Source of the DNA: Paenibacillus thiaminolyticus
GTDB taxonomy: Bacteria; Bacillota; Bacilli; Paenibacillales; Paenibacillaceae
NCBI RefSeq assembly: GCF_007066085.1
Contig: NZ_CP041405.1
Coordinates: 6,548,443-6,612,442 of the forward strand
Direction of reading: 5' to 3'
Length of the DNA: 64,000 nt
Position numbers and translations under genes: made by a program. The notes under the pieces are model-generated. The model worked only from the letters and a program-made list of their open reading frames with translations. It was not told where the DNA came from and made no database searches. Each line of letters begins with the position of its first letter. Within the stretch, counting starts at the first letter, position 1. This document shows, piece after piece, positions 15,915-24,415 of this stretch.

Positions 15915-15927
15915 ATATTATAGATAT
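15915..15927 (+). promoter_or_regulatory. Second ATATTATAGATA box
   Basis: ATATTATAGATAT lies 40 bp before the TrxB-like start and repeats the box at 15408. It overlaps a TATATTAT -10-like sequence. Confidence 0.5.
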
Positions 15928-15966
15928 AAAGAGTCTTTTATATCCGTATTAGAAAGGATGAACAGC

Positions 15967-16869
15967 ATGATTTACGATTGCGCAATTATTGGCGGAGGCC
16001 CCGCCGGCTTGAATGCAGCTCTCGTCCTCGGGAGGGCAAGGAGGAGGGTCGCTTTGCTCGACAGCAACCGTCCCAGAAATGCCGTCACGCAAGCGTCACA
16101 TGGCTTTATTACGAGAGACGGCGTCACTCCGGCGGAATTCCGCCGCATTGCTTATGAGGAGGTGCTGCGTTATCCGCTAGTCGATCATGCGCGAACCGAG
16201 GTTGTGACACTGAACCGGACTGCATCGGGATTTGAGGTGCTTGATTCGTCAGGCCAGCGCCTTCAAGCGCGCAAAGTAATCCTGGCGATGGGCGTGAAGG
16301 AGGTTTTTCCGGAGATCGAAGGGTTTTATCCGCTATATGGAAAAAGCTTGTTCAATTGTCCTTATTGCGACGGCTGGGAGCTCCAGGATCAACCGCTTGT
16401 CATTGTGTCCGAATCGTCAAGCGTGTTCCATATGGCCAAGCTGCTCCTCAATTGGAGCAAGGATCTGGTCGTCTGCACGAACGGTAAGGCGCCTCTGCCG
16501 GAGGAGCAAATACAGCGGCTGCAATCCCTGGGTATCGCCGTAATGGAGCAGCCTGTGGCGGCTTTCGTCGGCAAGGAGGGGCAGCTTGAGCAGCTTCGCT
16601 TCGCGGACGGAACGCTGATTCCGCGGGCCGGCGGCTTCGTGACGCCTCACTGGGCGGCAAGCGCTCCGTTCGGCGAACAGTTGGGCTTGGACAGGACGGA
16701 ATCGGGCGGAATCAAGACGGATCAAGGGGGAAGAACCCCGATACCCGGCTTATACGCCGCAGGGGACGCTTCGTACTTCGCGCCTTCTCAAGTGATATTT
16801 GCCGCAGCAGATGGCAGTCGAACCGCGATGAGCGTCAATATGGATTTGACGGAGGAAGATTACGGATAG
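15967..16869 (+). CDS. Thioredoxin-reductase-like NAD(P)/FAD-dependent oxidoreductase
   Basis: 300 residues, the size of TrxB-type flavoproteins. FAD-binding GxGxxG variant at the start (CAIIGGGPAGLNAALVLGRA), a redox-active-looking CPYC in LFNCPYCDGWELQ, and a C-terminal TPIPGLYAAGDA FAD motif. The NADPH-binding region lacks a clear GGGNSA: it reads VSESSSVFHMAKLL, so it may differ in electron donor, as in the HxxxR-lacking Bdr or FFTR-type enzymes. An ATG at 15958 is in frame, but AAAGGA fits the ATG at 15967 better. It is the first enzyme gene of the redox operon. Confidence 0.85.
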   Translation: MIYDCAIIGGGPAGLNAALVLGRARRRVALLDSNRPRNAVTQASHGFITRDGVTPAEFRRIAYEEVLRYPLVDHARTEVVTLNRTASGFEVLDSSGQRLQARKVILAMGVKEVFPEIEGFYPLYGKSLFNCPYCDGWELQDQPLVIVSESSSVFHMAKLLLNWSKDLVVCTNGKAPLPEEQIQRLQSLGIAVMEQPVAAFVGKEGQLEQLRFADGTLIPRAGGFVTPHWAASAPFGEQLGLDRTESGGIKTDQGGRTPIPGLYAAGDASYFAPSQVIFAAADGSRTAMSVNMDLTEEDYG

Positions 16870-16882
16870 GAGGTAAGGCGGA

Positions 16883-17131
16883 ATGGAATTCAGAATGGTT
16901 CTCGATGAAGTTAATCCTGCTGCCAGACAGGAGAAAGCGGCGCTTGAGCTGGCGGAGCATATTACGCGAGTCGCCGAGCTTGGAGTGCCTGATCATGTAT
17001 ATGAACAAGTCCGCGCTAATTTTAATGAACAGCAATACGTGAATCTCGTGATGGCCATCAATGCAATCAATTGTTGGAACCGGCTCGAAATTGCGGCCGG
17101 CATGACACCTGGATGCTCACTGGAAAAATAA
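16883..17131 (+). CDS. Carboxymuconolactone decarboxylase/AhpD-like protein, C-terminal half only
   Basis: 82 residues that match only the second half of the AhpD-like/CMD family: ALELAEHITRVAELGVPDHV, then FNEQQYVNLVMAINAINCWN and RLEIAAGMTPG. The family's N-terminal half, with the redox CxxC of the CAYC type, is absent and no matching sequence lies upstream. Yet the gene has its own AGGAGG and ATG and sits tightly between the reductase and thioredoxin genes. It may be a natural short form, for instance a partner lacking the peroxidatic centre, or a remnant. Confidence 0.75.
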   Translation: MEFRMVLDEVNPAARQEKAALELAEHITRVAELGVPDHVYEQVRANFNEQQYVNLVMAINAINCWNRLEIAAGMTPGCSLEK

Positions 17132-17158
17132 ATGAAGCAAGAGGAGAGGAAGATCCGA

Positions 17159-17476
17159 ATGACAATTTACAATGCGACCGATGCCACATTTCACAAGGAA
17201 ATGCAAGGCACAGGCTTGACTGTCGTCAATTTTTGGGCGCCTTGGTGCGGACCTTGCCGGATGTTCCCTCCCATTCTTGAGGCGTATGACGCAGCAGGGA
17301 GCCACGATGTGAAAGTAATCAAATTCAATGTTGACGAAAGTACGGATACCGCTTCTCAATTCGGGATTATGGGCATTCCGGCTACCATTCTGTTCAAGAA
17401 TGGCGAAGCAGTCGACAAAAAAGTCGGAGTCATGTCCCTGGAAGGACTGAAGCAGTTTGTATCGAAGCATCAGTAA
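17159..17476 (+). CDS. Thioredoxin
   Basis: 105 residues with the canonical active site in FWAPWCGPCRMFPPIL and the cis-Pro region GIMGIPATILFKNGE. Start chosen at 17159 because GAGGAGAGGA lies just before it; an upstream in-frame ATG at 17132 directly abuts the previous stop. It is the last gene of the operon, probably the electron acceptor of the TrxB-like enzyme. A terminator follows. Confidence 0.95.
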   Translation: MTIYNATDATFHKEMQGTGLTVVNFWAPWCGPCRMFPPILEAYDAAGSHDVKVIKFNVDESTDTASQFGIMGIPATILFKNGEAVDKKVGVMSLEGLKQFVSKHQ

Positions 17477-17514
17477 AACCCGTTATTGTGTTAACCGGAT
17501 CGATTAGAAGCCGC

Positions 17515-17543
17515 GAAAAAGGAGCAGCAGGGCTGCTCCTTCC
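17515..17543. terminator. Bidirectional terminator between thioredoxin and VOC genes
   Basis: Perfect stem AAGGAGCAGC / GCTGCTCCTT with a three-base loop. AAAAA on the left and T-residues on the right serve both strands, with the stronger U-tract on the minus strand. Confidence 0.8.
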
Positions 17544-17560
17544 CTCATTATTTATGGCTT

Positions 17561-18001
17561 TTATGCTCCCATATCCCCGCCAGCGCCGAAATTAAGCTGC
17601 CACAGAACTCCAAACCGATCTTCCACTTGTCCGTAGCGTTTGCTCCAGAATGTCTCCTGCAGCTCCATGACGACCTTGCCGCCGACCTTGAGCTTGTCGA
17701 AGAACGTCTGCAAATCATCCTCGTTCTCGCTGACGATGGCCAAGCTGATATTGTTGCCGACTGTAAAAGGCATTCCCGGGAAGACGTCCGAGAACATGAC
17801 GTTGCTGCCCAAAATAGTAAGACGGGTATGCATAACCAGATGCTTGGCTTCCTCCGGAAGCGTAAAGTCCGGGTGGGGCGGCGTATCGCCAAAGGTCATG
17901 ATCTGCGGCTTGTCTGTGCCGAATACGTCGGCATAGAACTCGACGGCTTCCCGGCAGTTCCCGTTAAAATTCAAGTATGCATCTACGGACATGTGCTTCA
18001 A
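17561..18001 (-). CDS. VOC family protein (PhnB / glyoxalase-like)
   Basis: 146 residues with the fold signature of the PhnB-like vicinal oxygen chelate proteins: YLNFNGNCREAVEFYADVFG at the start, LPEEAKHLVMHTRLTILGSN in the middle and ETFWSKRYGQVEDRFGVLWQ near the end. Members bind small molecules or metals; no specific substrate can be assigned. It stands alone, convergent with thioredoxin. Confidence 0.85.
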   Translation of the reverse strand: MKHMSVDAYLNFNGNCREAVEFYADVFGTDKPQIMTFGDTPPHPDFTLPEEAKHLVMHTRLTILGSNVMFSDVFPGMPFTVGNNISLAIVSENEDDLQTFFDKLKVGGKVVMELQETFWSKRYGQVEDRFGVLWQLNFGAGGDMGA

Positions 18002-18106
18002 CTCCTTCGCTCGATTGGATCTTCATCGTATATTATTGGGCGGCAAGAAAGCAATTATGCTGCGAAAAAATATTTTAAATCTTAATAAATTAATGCAGCG
18101 ATTCGA

Positions 18107-18808
18107 CTATGACAGGTAAAAAATGAAAATAACAATGGCGTTCATGATGCCGTGCAGCATGACGGGCATCCACAGGGTGCCCCTTTTTTCATAAAAAAGT
18201 GCAAACACGCAGCCGGTTACGAAGGCATTCAACATGAGTTCGGGAGCATGGCCAGCTCCGAAAATAAGCGCGCTGACGATGACGCCGGCCAAGACGCCGA
18301 AGCGGCCCCGCAAATAGCCGAAGATTACGCCTCGATTCACGGCCTCTTCTACGAACGGAGCAATGACCGCCCCCATAAGGAATGTTAGGACGAAGCCGAG
18401 CGATTCTGCCGACTCGGCCTTGGAAGAGCCCGCCGTCCATAGAAAAGTAAATGTAAACCACAGCACGAGAAGCGAGATGAGATTGGTGATGAGCGCCCAG
18501 GGCAGCAATTGCAGCCAATCCTTCCTCGTGGGCCTTCGGAATCCGAAGGCTGTCCAGGATAAGTGATACTTGCGGATAACGACGAGCCCGATAACGACAA
18601 GCTGAATGAGGTGAAAGAGGCAGGCCGCTGTGTAGTGGGCATAGGGGGGACGAAGTCCCAGATGCTCCAGCGGGGCTGCGGCGATGCTCATGACGGGTGC
18701 CGACAGTAAGAGCCTCCATATGACGAGAATGAACAGCACGTCGATTCCATTCCATGTGACCTTGCCTCGTTCGTCAGCGCGAGGAGGGTGAGTCAGGTTG
18801 TTGCTCAT
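18107..18808 (-). CDS. CPBP family intramembrane metalloprotease
   Basis: 233 residues with about seven or eight hydrophobic segments. The conserved motifs are visible in order: EEAVNRGVIFG (EExxxR), ALIFGAGHAPEL (FxxxH) and VMLHGIMNAIVI (HxxxN). These glutamate and histidine residues form the metal site of Rce1-like CAAX proteases and bacteriocin-processing relatives. The start is placed at 18808, where GAAAGGAGAAACGTCA precedes the ATG; an upstream in-frame ATG at 18835 lacks this site. No bacteriocin genes are adjacent. Confidence 0.88.
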   Translation of the reverse strand: MSNNLTHPPRADERGKVTWNGIDVLFILVIWRLLLSAPVMSIAAAPLEHLGLRPPYAHYTAACLFHLIQLVVIGLVVIRKYHLSWTAFGFRRPTRKDWLQLLPWALITNLISLLVLWFTFTFLWTAGSSKAESAESLGFVLTFLMGAVIAPFVEEAVNRGVIFGYLRGRFGVLAGVIVSALIFGAGHAPELMLNAFVTGCVFALFYEKRGTLWMPVMLHGIMNAIVIFIFYLS

Positions 18809-18984
18809 TGACGTTTCTCCTTTCGATGCTTTCATATCATCGTTGATGTCATCTACGAATATTAGCCATTATAGGAGGCCTCGTTACGTCACTTTCAATG
18901 AACAAACGGTGAACTTCGGTTTGCCCGAGCAGGAATTGGGGGAAGTTGGATTATATTGCTTGGCGGAGTGAATAACACGACTTG

Positions 18985-19042
18985 TTGACATGACACCAAA
19001 TGGTTTCATATAATCAGAAAAGCGAAACCATTCGGTTTCATA
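18985..19042 (+). promoter_or_regulatory. Promoter with repeated GGTTTCATA operator for the SRPBCC-ArsR pair
   Basis: TTGACA (18985) and TATAAT (19009) are 18 bp apart. ATGGTTTCATA (19000) overlaps the -10, and TCGGTTTCATA (about 19032) lies 31 bp further on. GAAACCAT (19024) is the inverted form of the first copy. This looks like an ArsR-type autoregulatory operator. Confidence 0.6.
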
Positions 19043-19067
19043 TTTTTCGAATTAAAGGAGAATGAGG

Positions 19068-19502
19068 ATGGAAACCAACAACAAGAATCAAGTTCCCGAT
19101 ATCCAGCAAACCGTAGTCTTGAACGCGCCGATTCAAAAGGTGTGGGATGTCGTATCGACGGCGGAAGGCATTGCCTCCTGGTTCATGGAGAATGATTTCG
19201 AGCCGAAGGAAGGACATGAATTCCATATTCAGTCCCCGTTCGGCCCTTCCCCGTGCAAAGTCATCGAGATCGAGGAGCCGCATCGGCTGTCTTTCACATG
19301 GGACACGGAGGGCTGGGTCGTCACGTTCCTGTTGAAAGAGATGGGGGATAAGACCGAGTTCACGTTGGTTCACGGCGGGTGGAAGGAAGCGGATGCGATT
19401 ATCGCAAAGGCGAACGAGAGAAGCGCGGTCATTCGCGAGCGGATGAACCAGGGCTGGGATGGGATCGTACATCAAGGGCTTCGCAAGGCAGTCGAGGGGT
19501 AA
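19068..19502 (+). CDS. SRPBCC domain protein (AHSA1-like)
   Basis: 144 residues. The START/AHSA1 fold signature is clear: [20 protein letters not shown] at the N terminus, [15 protein letters not shown] in the middle, and [19 protein letters not shown] at the end. Start 19068 is favoured because AAAGGAG lies eight bases before it, while the ATG at 19062 is too close. It is directly followed by an ArsR gene; such pairs are common in Bacilli and the SRPBCC protein often acts on an unknown hydrophobic ligand. Confidence 0.88.
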   Translation: METNNKNQVPDIQQTVVLNAPIQKVWDVVSTAEGIASWFMENDFEPKEGHEFHIQSPFGPSPCKVIEIEEPHRLSFTWDTEGWVVTFLLKEMGDKTEFTLVHGGWKEADAIIAKANERSAVIRERMNQGWDGIVHQGLRKAVEG

Positions 19503-19871
19503 GTGTCATCGCCTGCGGCTAAATACGATGTATTTCAGGCTATCGCCGACCCAACCCGCAGAGAAGTTCTTCGCTTGCTGGCGGACCGGGAATTGCCGAT
19601 CTCCCAGATTACGAGCCATTTCCCGATCAGCCGCACCGCCATTGCCAAGCATCTTCATATTCTGACCGAAGCCGAACTGGTCAGCGGACGGAAGGTGGGC
19701 CGGGAGAAGATCTACCGGCTGCACCCGGAGCCGCTGACGGAGCTGAAGGATTGGCTCTCCTTCTACGAGCGCTTCTGGAGCAACAAGCTGTCGATCCTGA
19801 AGCATGTCGTGGAGCAAGAGGCGAATCCCGGCTTGCATGTCGCGGCTGCGGAGGAGAAGGACAGGCACTGA
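19503..19871 (+). CDS. ArsR family transcriptional regulator (SRPBCC-linked type)
   Basis: 122 residues starting with GTG directly after the previous stop. Winged HTH: FQAIADPTRREVLRLLADRE then FPISRTAIAKHLHILTEAEL and wing GREKIYRLHPEPL. No metal-binding Cys pair is present, so it is not a classical arsenic or cadmium sensor. It most likely represses its own operon through the GGTTTCATA repeats upstream. Confidence 0.9.
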   Translation: MSSPAAKYDVFQAIADPTRREVLRLLADRELPISQITSHFPISRTAIAKHLHILTEAELVSGRKVGREKIYRLHPEPLTELKDWLSFYERFWSNKLSILKHVVEQEANPGLHVAAAEEKDRH

Positions 19872-19889
19872 CATTCCGTCAGTGCCTGT
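19861..19889 (+). terminator. Hairpin overlapping the ArsR stop codon
   Basis: Perfect 12-bp stem ACAGGCACTGAC / GTCAGTGCCTGT with a five-base loop. There is no T-run, so it may be a bidirectional barrier more than a classical terminator. Confidence 0.55.
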
Positions 19890-19947
19890 GTCGACTATGC
19901 TGCCTCCCGGCGCGGCGGAAGAGCAGCGGATCTTGCGGACGCTTGGC

Positions 19948-21147
19948 TTACTTGGTCATTCGAAAGGATCCCTTGGCCAGATAGACAGCAAGGCAGGCGA
20001 CGATGGCGCCCGCGATGAGGAACAGCAAGGGAATCGGCAAATGGTCCGCCCATAGGCCTGACAGGAGCAAGCCAAGCGGCAAGACCAGCTTCATGAACAT
20101 CGAAGAGGTGCCTGCGACGCGGCCGAGTAAATGATTGGGCGTCGACTCCTGGCGAATCGCCAAATAAATGATATTAACGATGACGGTGGTACAGGTTCGG
20201 CAGGCTAACAGAATCGCGAGCTGCCACCAGGTCCCCGCGAAGAAAAAGAAGCAGAGCACAACCGCATCGATGCAGAGCATAGCATGGAAAATGGCGCCTC
20301 TTGTCCATTTCTTGCGAAGCAGCTTCTGTCCTTGCGCCCCGGCAATCCCCCCAAATGCCGAGATGGAGAACATCCAGCCCACCTCCTTCGGCGTTGCCCC
20401 CAATTGATCGACCGTGTAAAAGACGAGCACGCCGATAACTAAGCTCGTGGCCAAATTGGTAAACAAGATGGCGATTGTCGGCGGAAGCAATGTCTGATTG
20501 CCGAACAGCTCGCGCATCCCTTCCTTCATGTCTTGCCAAAGGGTCTGTTCACACGCGCATTCAGGCGACGGCACCGGATCAAGCAGCAAGACCGTAACCC
20601 ATAACAGAACCAAGCTTATCGCATACAGGAAGAACAACCATTCATAAGTAAGCCAGATGATAAGGAAGCCGGCGATGGACGGGCCGATAATCGAGAGGAC
20701 CGTGCCCAGCAGCGAGAACCGGGCCTGAATATCCGTCATCCTCTCCCGGGGAAACAGCTGCGGCATAATCGCATGCTTCGCGTTGCCGAAGGTGTAGCTG
20801 ACGGCCGACAGCAGGAAGCCGAACAGATATAGCTGCCACAGATGGAGCGCATCCAGCCAGAGGAGAAGAACGAGGAGTGTAGCGAGTCCGGCTTGCAGCA
20901 AGCTTGTCCATGTCATCATCTTCCGCCGGTTCATCCGGTCCACCATCGCCCCGGCAAGCATGCCGAGCAGCACGTTCGGCACAAAATCCATCACGCGCAT
21001 CGTACTCATGGCGAGTGCGGATTGGGACCATTCATAAATAAACAGCGGCAAAATAAAGCTGTAGATCTGGCCGCCCATCGTTACAATGAACGTGCCGGCA
21101 TATAACACATTGAAATTGCGATACTGATGCAACGATTGCTCTGACAT
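19948..21147 (-). CDS. MFS transporter (EntS/macrolide-efflux-like)
   Basis: 399 residues with about 12 helices. The loop after helix 2 reads GAMVDRMNRRKMMTW, the A-motif of the MFS_3 group (GxxxDRxxRRxxM) that includes macrolide and siderophore exporters. It is divergent from the SgrR-like regulator at 21251. In Bacillus and Paenibacillus this pairing of an SBP-domain regulator with an MFS exporter is frequent, and the regulator probably controls the pump. Confidence 0.9.
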   Translation of the reverse strand: MSEQSLHQYRNFNVLYAGTFIVTMGGQIYSFILPLFIYEWSQSALAMSTMRVMDFVPNVLLGMLAGAMVDRMNRRKMMTWTSLLQAGLATLLVLLLWLDALHLWQLYLFGFLLSAVSYTFGNAKHAIMPQLFPRERMTDIQARFSLLGTVLSIIGPSIAGFLIIWLTYEWLFFLYAISLVLLWVTVLLLDPVPSPECACEQTLWQDMKEGMRELFGNQTLLPPTIAILFTNLATSLVIGVLVFYTVDQLGATPKEVGWMFSISAFGGIAGAQGQKLLRKKWTRGAIFHAMLCIDAVVLCFFFFAGTWWQLAILLACRTCTTVIVNIIYLAIRQESTPNHLLGRVAGTSSMFMKLVLPLGLLLSGLWADHLPIPLLFLIAGAIVACLAVYLAKGSFRMTK

Positions 21148-21250
21148 GCTTCCTCATCCTTCCGTAGATGTTATTTCCAGTGTAGAATGAAGAAACGGGA
21201 ACAAAAAGTGATCATATTATAAAAACAGTTCCCCTTTTAGGAGGATGATC

Positions 21251-23014
21251 ATGTATCCTTATTTGATTGAGCTGGCCAGACGTTTCCCGCCAGGAATCGA
21301 AAGGGAGACAGGGATTGGGGAACTGGCCGCTCTGTTCCATTGCTCCGCGCGTTATACGAAGACGATAATGAAACAACTGCATCAGCAGGGGGACATCCGC
21401 TGGATTTCTTTTCAAGGCAGGGGCAAGAAGCCGCGTCTTCGGCTGAACAAGAGCTTGGAGGAGATCATTCGCCTCTATTTTCAAGCGCTGTGGGAGAAGG
21501 GCGAATTCCAAAAGGCGTTCCAGCTCATCGCCGAGCATGGCATGTTCCAAGACGGGGAGATTCAGCGTGTCATTGAGGAGGCGTACGGCCTCCACCAGAT
21601 TGTACATAACGAGAAGCCGCTGGATGTGTTCCGTTATCCGTATCCGGATACACGCTTAGTGCTCGATCCGCTGTATGCGATCTCGAGGCATGATGTGCAT
21701 TTTGTCGAACACATCTTTGAACCGCTGCTGCGGTTCGAACCGGAGCTTCAACAGCCCGTGCCCAATCTTGCCCACGCTGTCGACACCGGGGACGGAGTGA
21801 CTTGGCGAATTCTGCTGCGCAAAGGCGTCCGCTTCCATGATGGAACCGCTGTCCGAAGCTCGGATGTGATGGGCACGCTGAATCGGGCCATGAAGCGGGA
21901 CCGGATGTTCATTCCGATGGAGCGCGTCAACATAGAGGATGATTATTCCTTGACGGTGCAGTTGAAGGAACGCAATTATTTGTTCCCGCGAATCGTATGC
22001 AGTCCGAAGCTGTCCATCGTGCCGCTGCGATGGATTGAAGGCGGAGAAGACGGCATTCCGCCCGGGACGGGGCCCTTCCGGCTGGCCAGCCTAACGGATA
22101 CCTTGGTGAAGCTGGAAGCATTCGAGCATTATTTTGGCTGCCGGCCTTGGCTCGACCAGGTTGAGGTGATCCATACGCCCAACCTATTGACATTTGGGTT
22201 ATCGACCAGTGTGTCGAACGATCCGGACGAAGAGGCGATGATAATCGAGCAGGTCGAGCAGGGAGCCGATTTTGTGCTGATCAATGGCAATGAATCGAGC
22301 GTCTTCCATGATGAGGCCGCACGGCATTGGCTGTATAGCGCGATCGAGAGCGAAGCGTTTTGCTTGTGGGAAGAGGGAGAATTCGCGGCGGCGAGCTTCC
22401 TGGTACACCGTCCGGAACAGCAGCTGCCCCAGGCATGCGCGAGGCCGAAGCCCGAGACGTGTGCAAGACCGAAGTCTCGCATCCCGTATCCGAAGCCTGA
22501 CATCCCGTGGCCGACGATCCGCATCCGGGTTCAGCAAATCCGGCCGGAGGCCAATCATATGAGAGAGGCGAAGGTGCTGGAGCGGCTCCTGCATGCGCAT
22601 GGACTGCAATGCGCGTTGGAGCTTGTGTCCCCGGGCGAGATCGATGAGGAAGCAGGGAGCAAGTATGATTGCTTCGTCGGGGGAATCGCTTTCGGCAAGG
22701 ACTGGATGATGTCGGCGATGGCCATGTTGCAGGCCAAGGGCAATTATTTCATGTCAGCGCTGCCGGAAGAGGGCCGAAGTCATGTGCGCTCCCTCCTTCG
22801 CCAGCTTCAAGGCGAGCAATCGGAAGCGGCGAGAGTGCGATGGTATGAGGAGATAGAATCGTATTTCACCAGCAAGGCTATCTTGAAATTTCTGGCGCAT
22901 CGCCGCCATACGCTCTATGTGTCGAAGCACAGCCCGTTCTACCATATCCGCATGGATGCCAACGGGAAAATAGATTACCGCGCTATCGTAAGGAGCAGGG
23001 ATTCCCGGCAATAG
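21251..23014 (+). CDS. SgrR-like transcriptional regulator with solute-binding (SBP_5) domain
   Basis: 587 residues. An N-terminal winged HTH (residues ~5-75: FHCSARYTKTIMKQLHQQGD) is followed by an SBP_5-type ligand domain from about 115, with GDGVTWRILLRKGVRFHDGT and PPGTGPFRLASL as hallmarks. The start at 21251 has AGGAGG at the correct distance, unlike the ATG at 21245. A low-complexity insert rich in Ala-Arg-Pro-Lys-Pro (near residues 393-420) interrupts the SBP domain and contains short repeats (CARPKPE, CARPKS, YPKPD). It likely senses an imported solute and regulates the divergent MFS gene. Confidence 0.85.
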   Translation: MYPYLIELARRFPPGIERETGIGELAALFHCSARYTKTIMKQLHQQGDIRWISFQGRGKKPRLRLNKSLEEIIRLYFQALWEKGEFQKAFQLIAEHGMFQDGEIQRVIEEAYGLHQIVHNEKPLDVFRYPYPDTRLVLDPLYAISRHDVHFVEHIFEPLLRFEPELQQPVPNLAHAVDTGDGVTWRILLRKGVRFHDGTAVRSSDVMGTLNRAMKRDRMFIPMERVNIEDDYSLTVQLKERNYLFPRIVCSPKLSIVPLRWIEGGEDGIPPGTGPFRLASLTDTLVKLEAFEHYFGCRPWLDQVEVIHTPNLLTFGLSTSVSNDPDEEAMIIEQVEQGADFVLINGNESSVFHDEAARHWLYSAIESEAFCLWEEGEFAAASFLVHRPEQQLPQACARPKPETCARPKSRIPYPKPDIPWPTIRIRVQQIRPEANHMREAKVLERLLHAHGLQCALELVSPGEIDEEAGSKYDCFVGGIAFGKDWMMSAMAMLQAKGNYFMSALPEEGRSHVRSLLRQLQGEQSEAARVRWYEEIESYFTSKAILKFLAHRRHTLYVSKHSPFYHIRMDANGKIDYRAIVRSRDSRQ

Positions 23015-23024
23015 GGGCATTCGG

Positions 23025-23234
23025 CTACAGCTCCCCTTCGATAATCTTCGTCATGGCCAGATCGCCATTCCGGGCAGCCACCGTCAATGGCGTCGCTTGA
23101 TACGGATATACCATGTCGAGAGCGTTGAAATTGATGTCGGCGCCATGGTCGAGCAGCGCCTCGAATCGCCCGATATCCTGCAACTGTATCGATCTCAATC
23201 CCTCCTTTCTTAACAAAACTTCATAAATCTTCAT
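23025..23234 (-). CDS. Short ankyrin-repeat protein or remnant
   Basis: 69 residues containing one good ankyrin unit and part of another: RFEALLDHGADINFNALDM then ATPLTVAARNGDLAMTKIIE. This is too few repeats for a stable ankyrin domain. An AAAGGAGGG sequence lies inside the first 15 codons, so translation may start at one of the TTG codons after it. It is probably the end of a larger decayed ankyrin gene. Confidence 0.5.
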   Translation of the reverse strand: MKIYEVLLRKEGLRSIQLQDIGRFEALLDHGADINFNALDMVYPYQATPLTVAARNGDLAMTKIIEGEL

Positions 23235-23344
23235 AATCGTCTAGCAGAATCTTTAGAAACATTAACACTCTATTTAAAGATAAACAAGATAAACAAGCTA
23301 CGATGAAGCCTAGTAGAAAAACACTTCATGGAGGCTTGTTATTG

Positions 23345-24415
23345 ATGAAAAAGAAATCGATTGCCGTCTTGTTCGGCGGCTGCTCCACCGAATATGAGGT
23401 ATCCTTGAAATCCGCCGCGTCGGTCATCGATCATGTGGACCGGAATCGCTATCATATCGTTATGGTCGGCATTACGCGCGAGGGAAGGTGGCTGAAATAT
23501 CACGGCAGCACCGAGGATATCCGGCAGGACCGCTGGCATGCCCATCCCGCCTGCTTGCCCGCATGTCTCTCGCCAAGCCGGGACGTCGGCGGTCTCATCG
23601 TGCTTGTCGGCACCGAGTATCATCTTACTCCCATCGATGCCGTCTTCCCCGTCCTGCACGGCAAAAACGGCGAGGACGGAACCGTTCAGGGGCTGCTGGA
23701 GCTGTCGGGGATTCCGTTCGTCGGCTGCGGCTCGCTGTCGTCCGCCATCGGGATGGACAAGGAGATCGCGCATACGTTAGTGCGCGCGGCCGGCATCGAG
23801 ACGGCGGAGTCGATTGCGATCTGGGATGACGAACCGCTGGACACTGCGCTGGATGCTGCGGCAAGACTCGGATTCCCGCTGTATGTGAAGCCGGCCCGAT
23901 CCGGATCGTCCCTGGGCATTACGAAGGCATGCAATAAGCAAGAGCTGATGGCTGGCGCCATACTCGCTTTTTCCCATGATAATAAGATCGTGATCGAGCA
24001 GCATGTGAATGGCTTCGAGGCGGGATGCGCCGTGCTGGGCGATGCCGATCCGATCGTGGGGGAGGTTGATGAGATTGAGCTTCGGGACGGATTTTTCAAT
24101 TATCATGAAAAATATACGCTGGAGACGTCTGTCATTCATATGCCGGCCCGCATCGACGCCGATACCGCAGCCAGGATCAAAGCAGCGGCGTTGACTGTCT
24201 ATCGTACGCTCGGCTGCCGCGGGCTGGCCCGAGTCGACCTGTTCCTGACGGATGAAGGGAAGATTGTATTCAACGAAGTGAATACGATGCCGGGCTTCAC
24301 TTCCGCCAGCCGATATCCGAATATGCTGCGCGGGATCGGCCTGTCCTTCCCGGACATCCTGGACCGGCTGATTCAGCTCGCCCTTGCGGAGGAGCGGAGC
24401 GCATGCATCAAGTGA
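23345..24415 (+). CDS. D-alanine--D-serine ligase, VanC/VanG type
   Basis: 356 residues, ATP-grasp. It opens KKSIAVLFGGCSTEYEVSLK and continues with FPVLHGKNGEDGTVQGLLEL, KPARSGSSLGITKA, VFNEVNTMPGFT and SRYPNMLRGIGLS, all Ddl/Van ligase signatures. The substrate-binding region reads DGFFNYHEKYTLETS, with E255-K256-Y257 matching my recollection of the VanC D-Ala:D-Ser ligase (EEKYQL). It would make D-Ala-D-Ser for peptidoglycan precursors with low vancomycin affinity. Start at 23345, nine bases after GGAGG; an earlier in-frame ATG (23303) lacks a site. It overlaps the next gene by 13 bases. Confidence 0.87.
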   Translation: MKKKSIAVLFGGCSTEYEVSLKSAASVIDHVDRNRYHIVMVGITREGRWLKYHGSTEDIRQDRWHAHPACLPACLSPSRDVGGLIVLVGTEYHLTPIDAVFPVLHGKNGEDGTVQGLLELSGIPFVGCGSLSSAIGMDKEIAHTLVRAAGIETAESIAIWDDEPLDTALDAAARLGFPLYVKPARSGSSLGITKACNKQELMAGAILAFSHDNKIVIEQHVNGFEAGCAVLGDADPIVGEVDEIELRDGFFNYHEKYTLETSVIHMPARIDADTAARIKAAALTVYRTLGCRGLARVDLFLTDEGKIVFNEVNTMPGFTSASRYPNMLRGIGLSFPDILDRLIQLALAEERSACIK

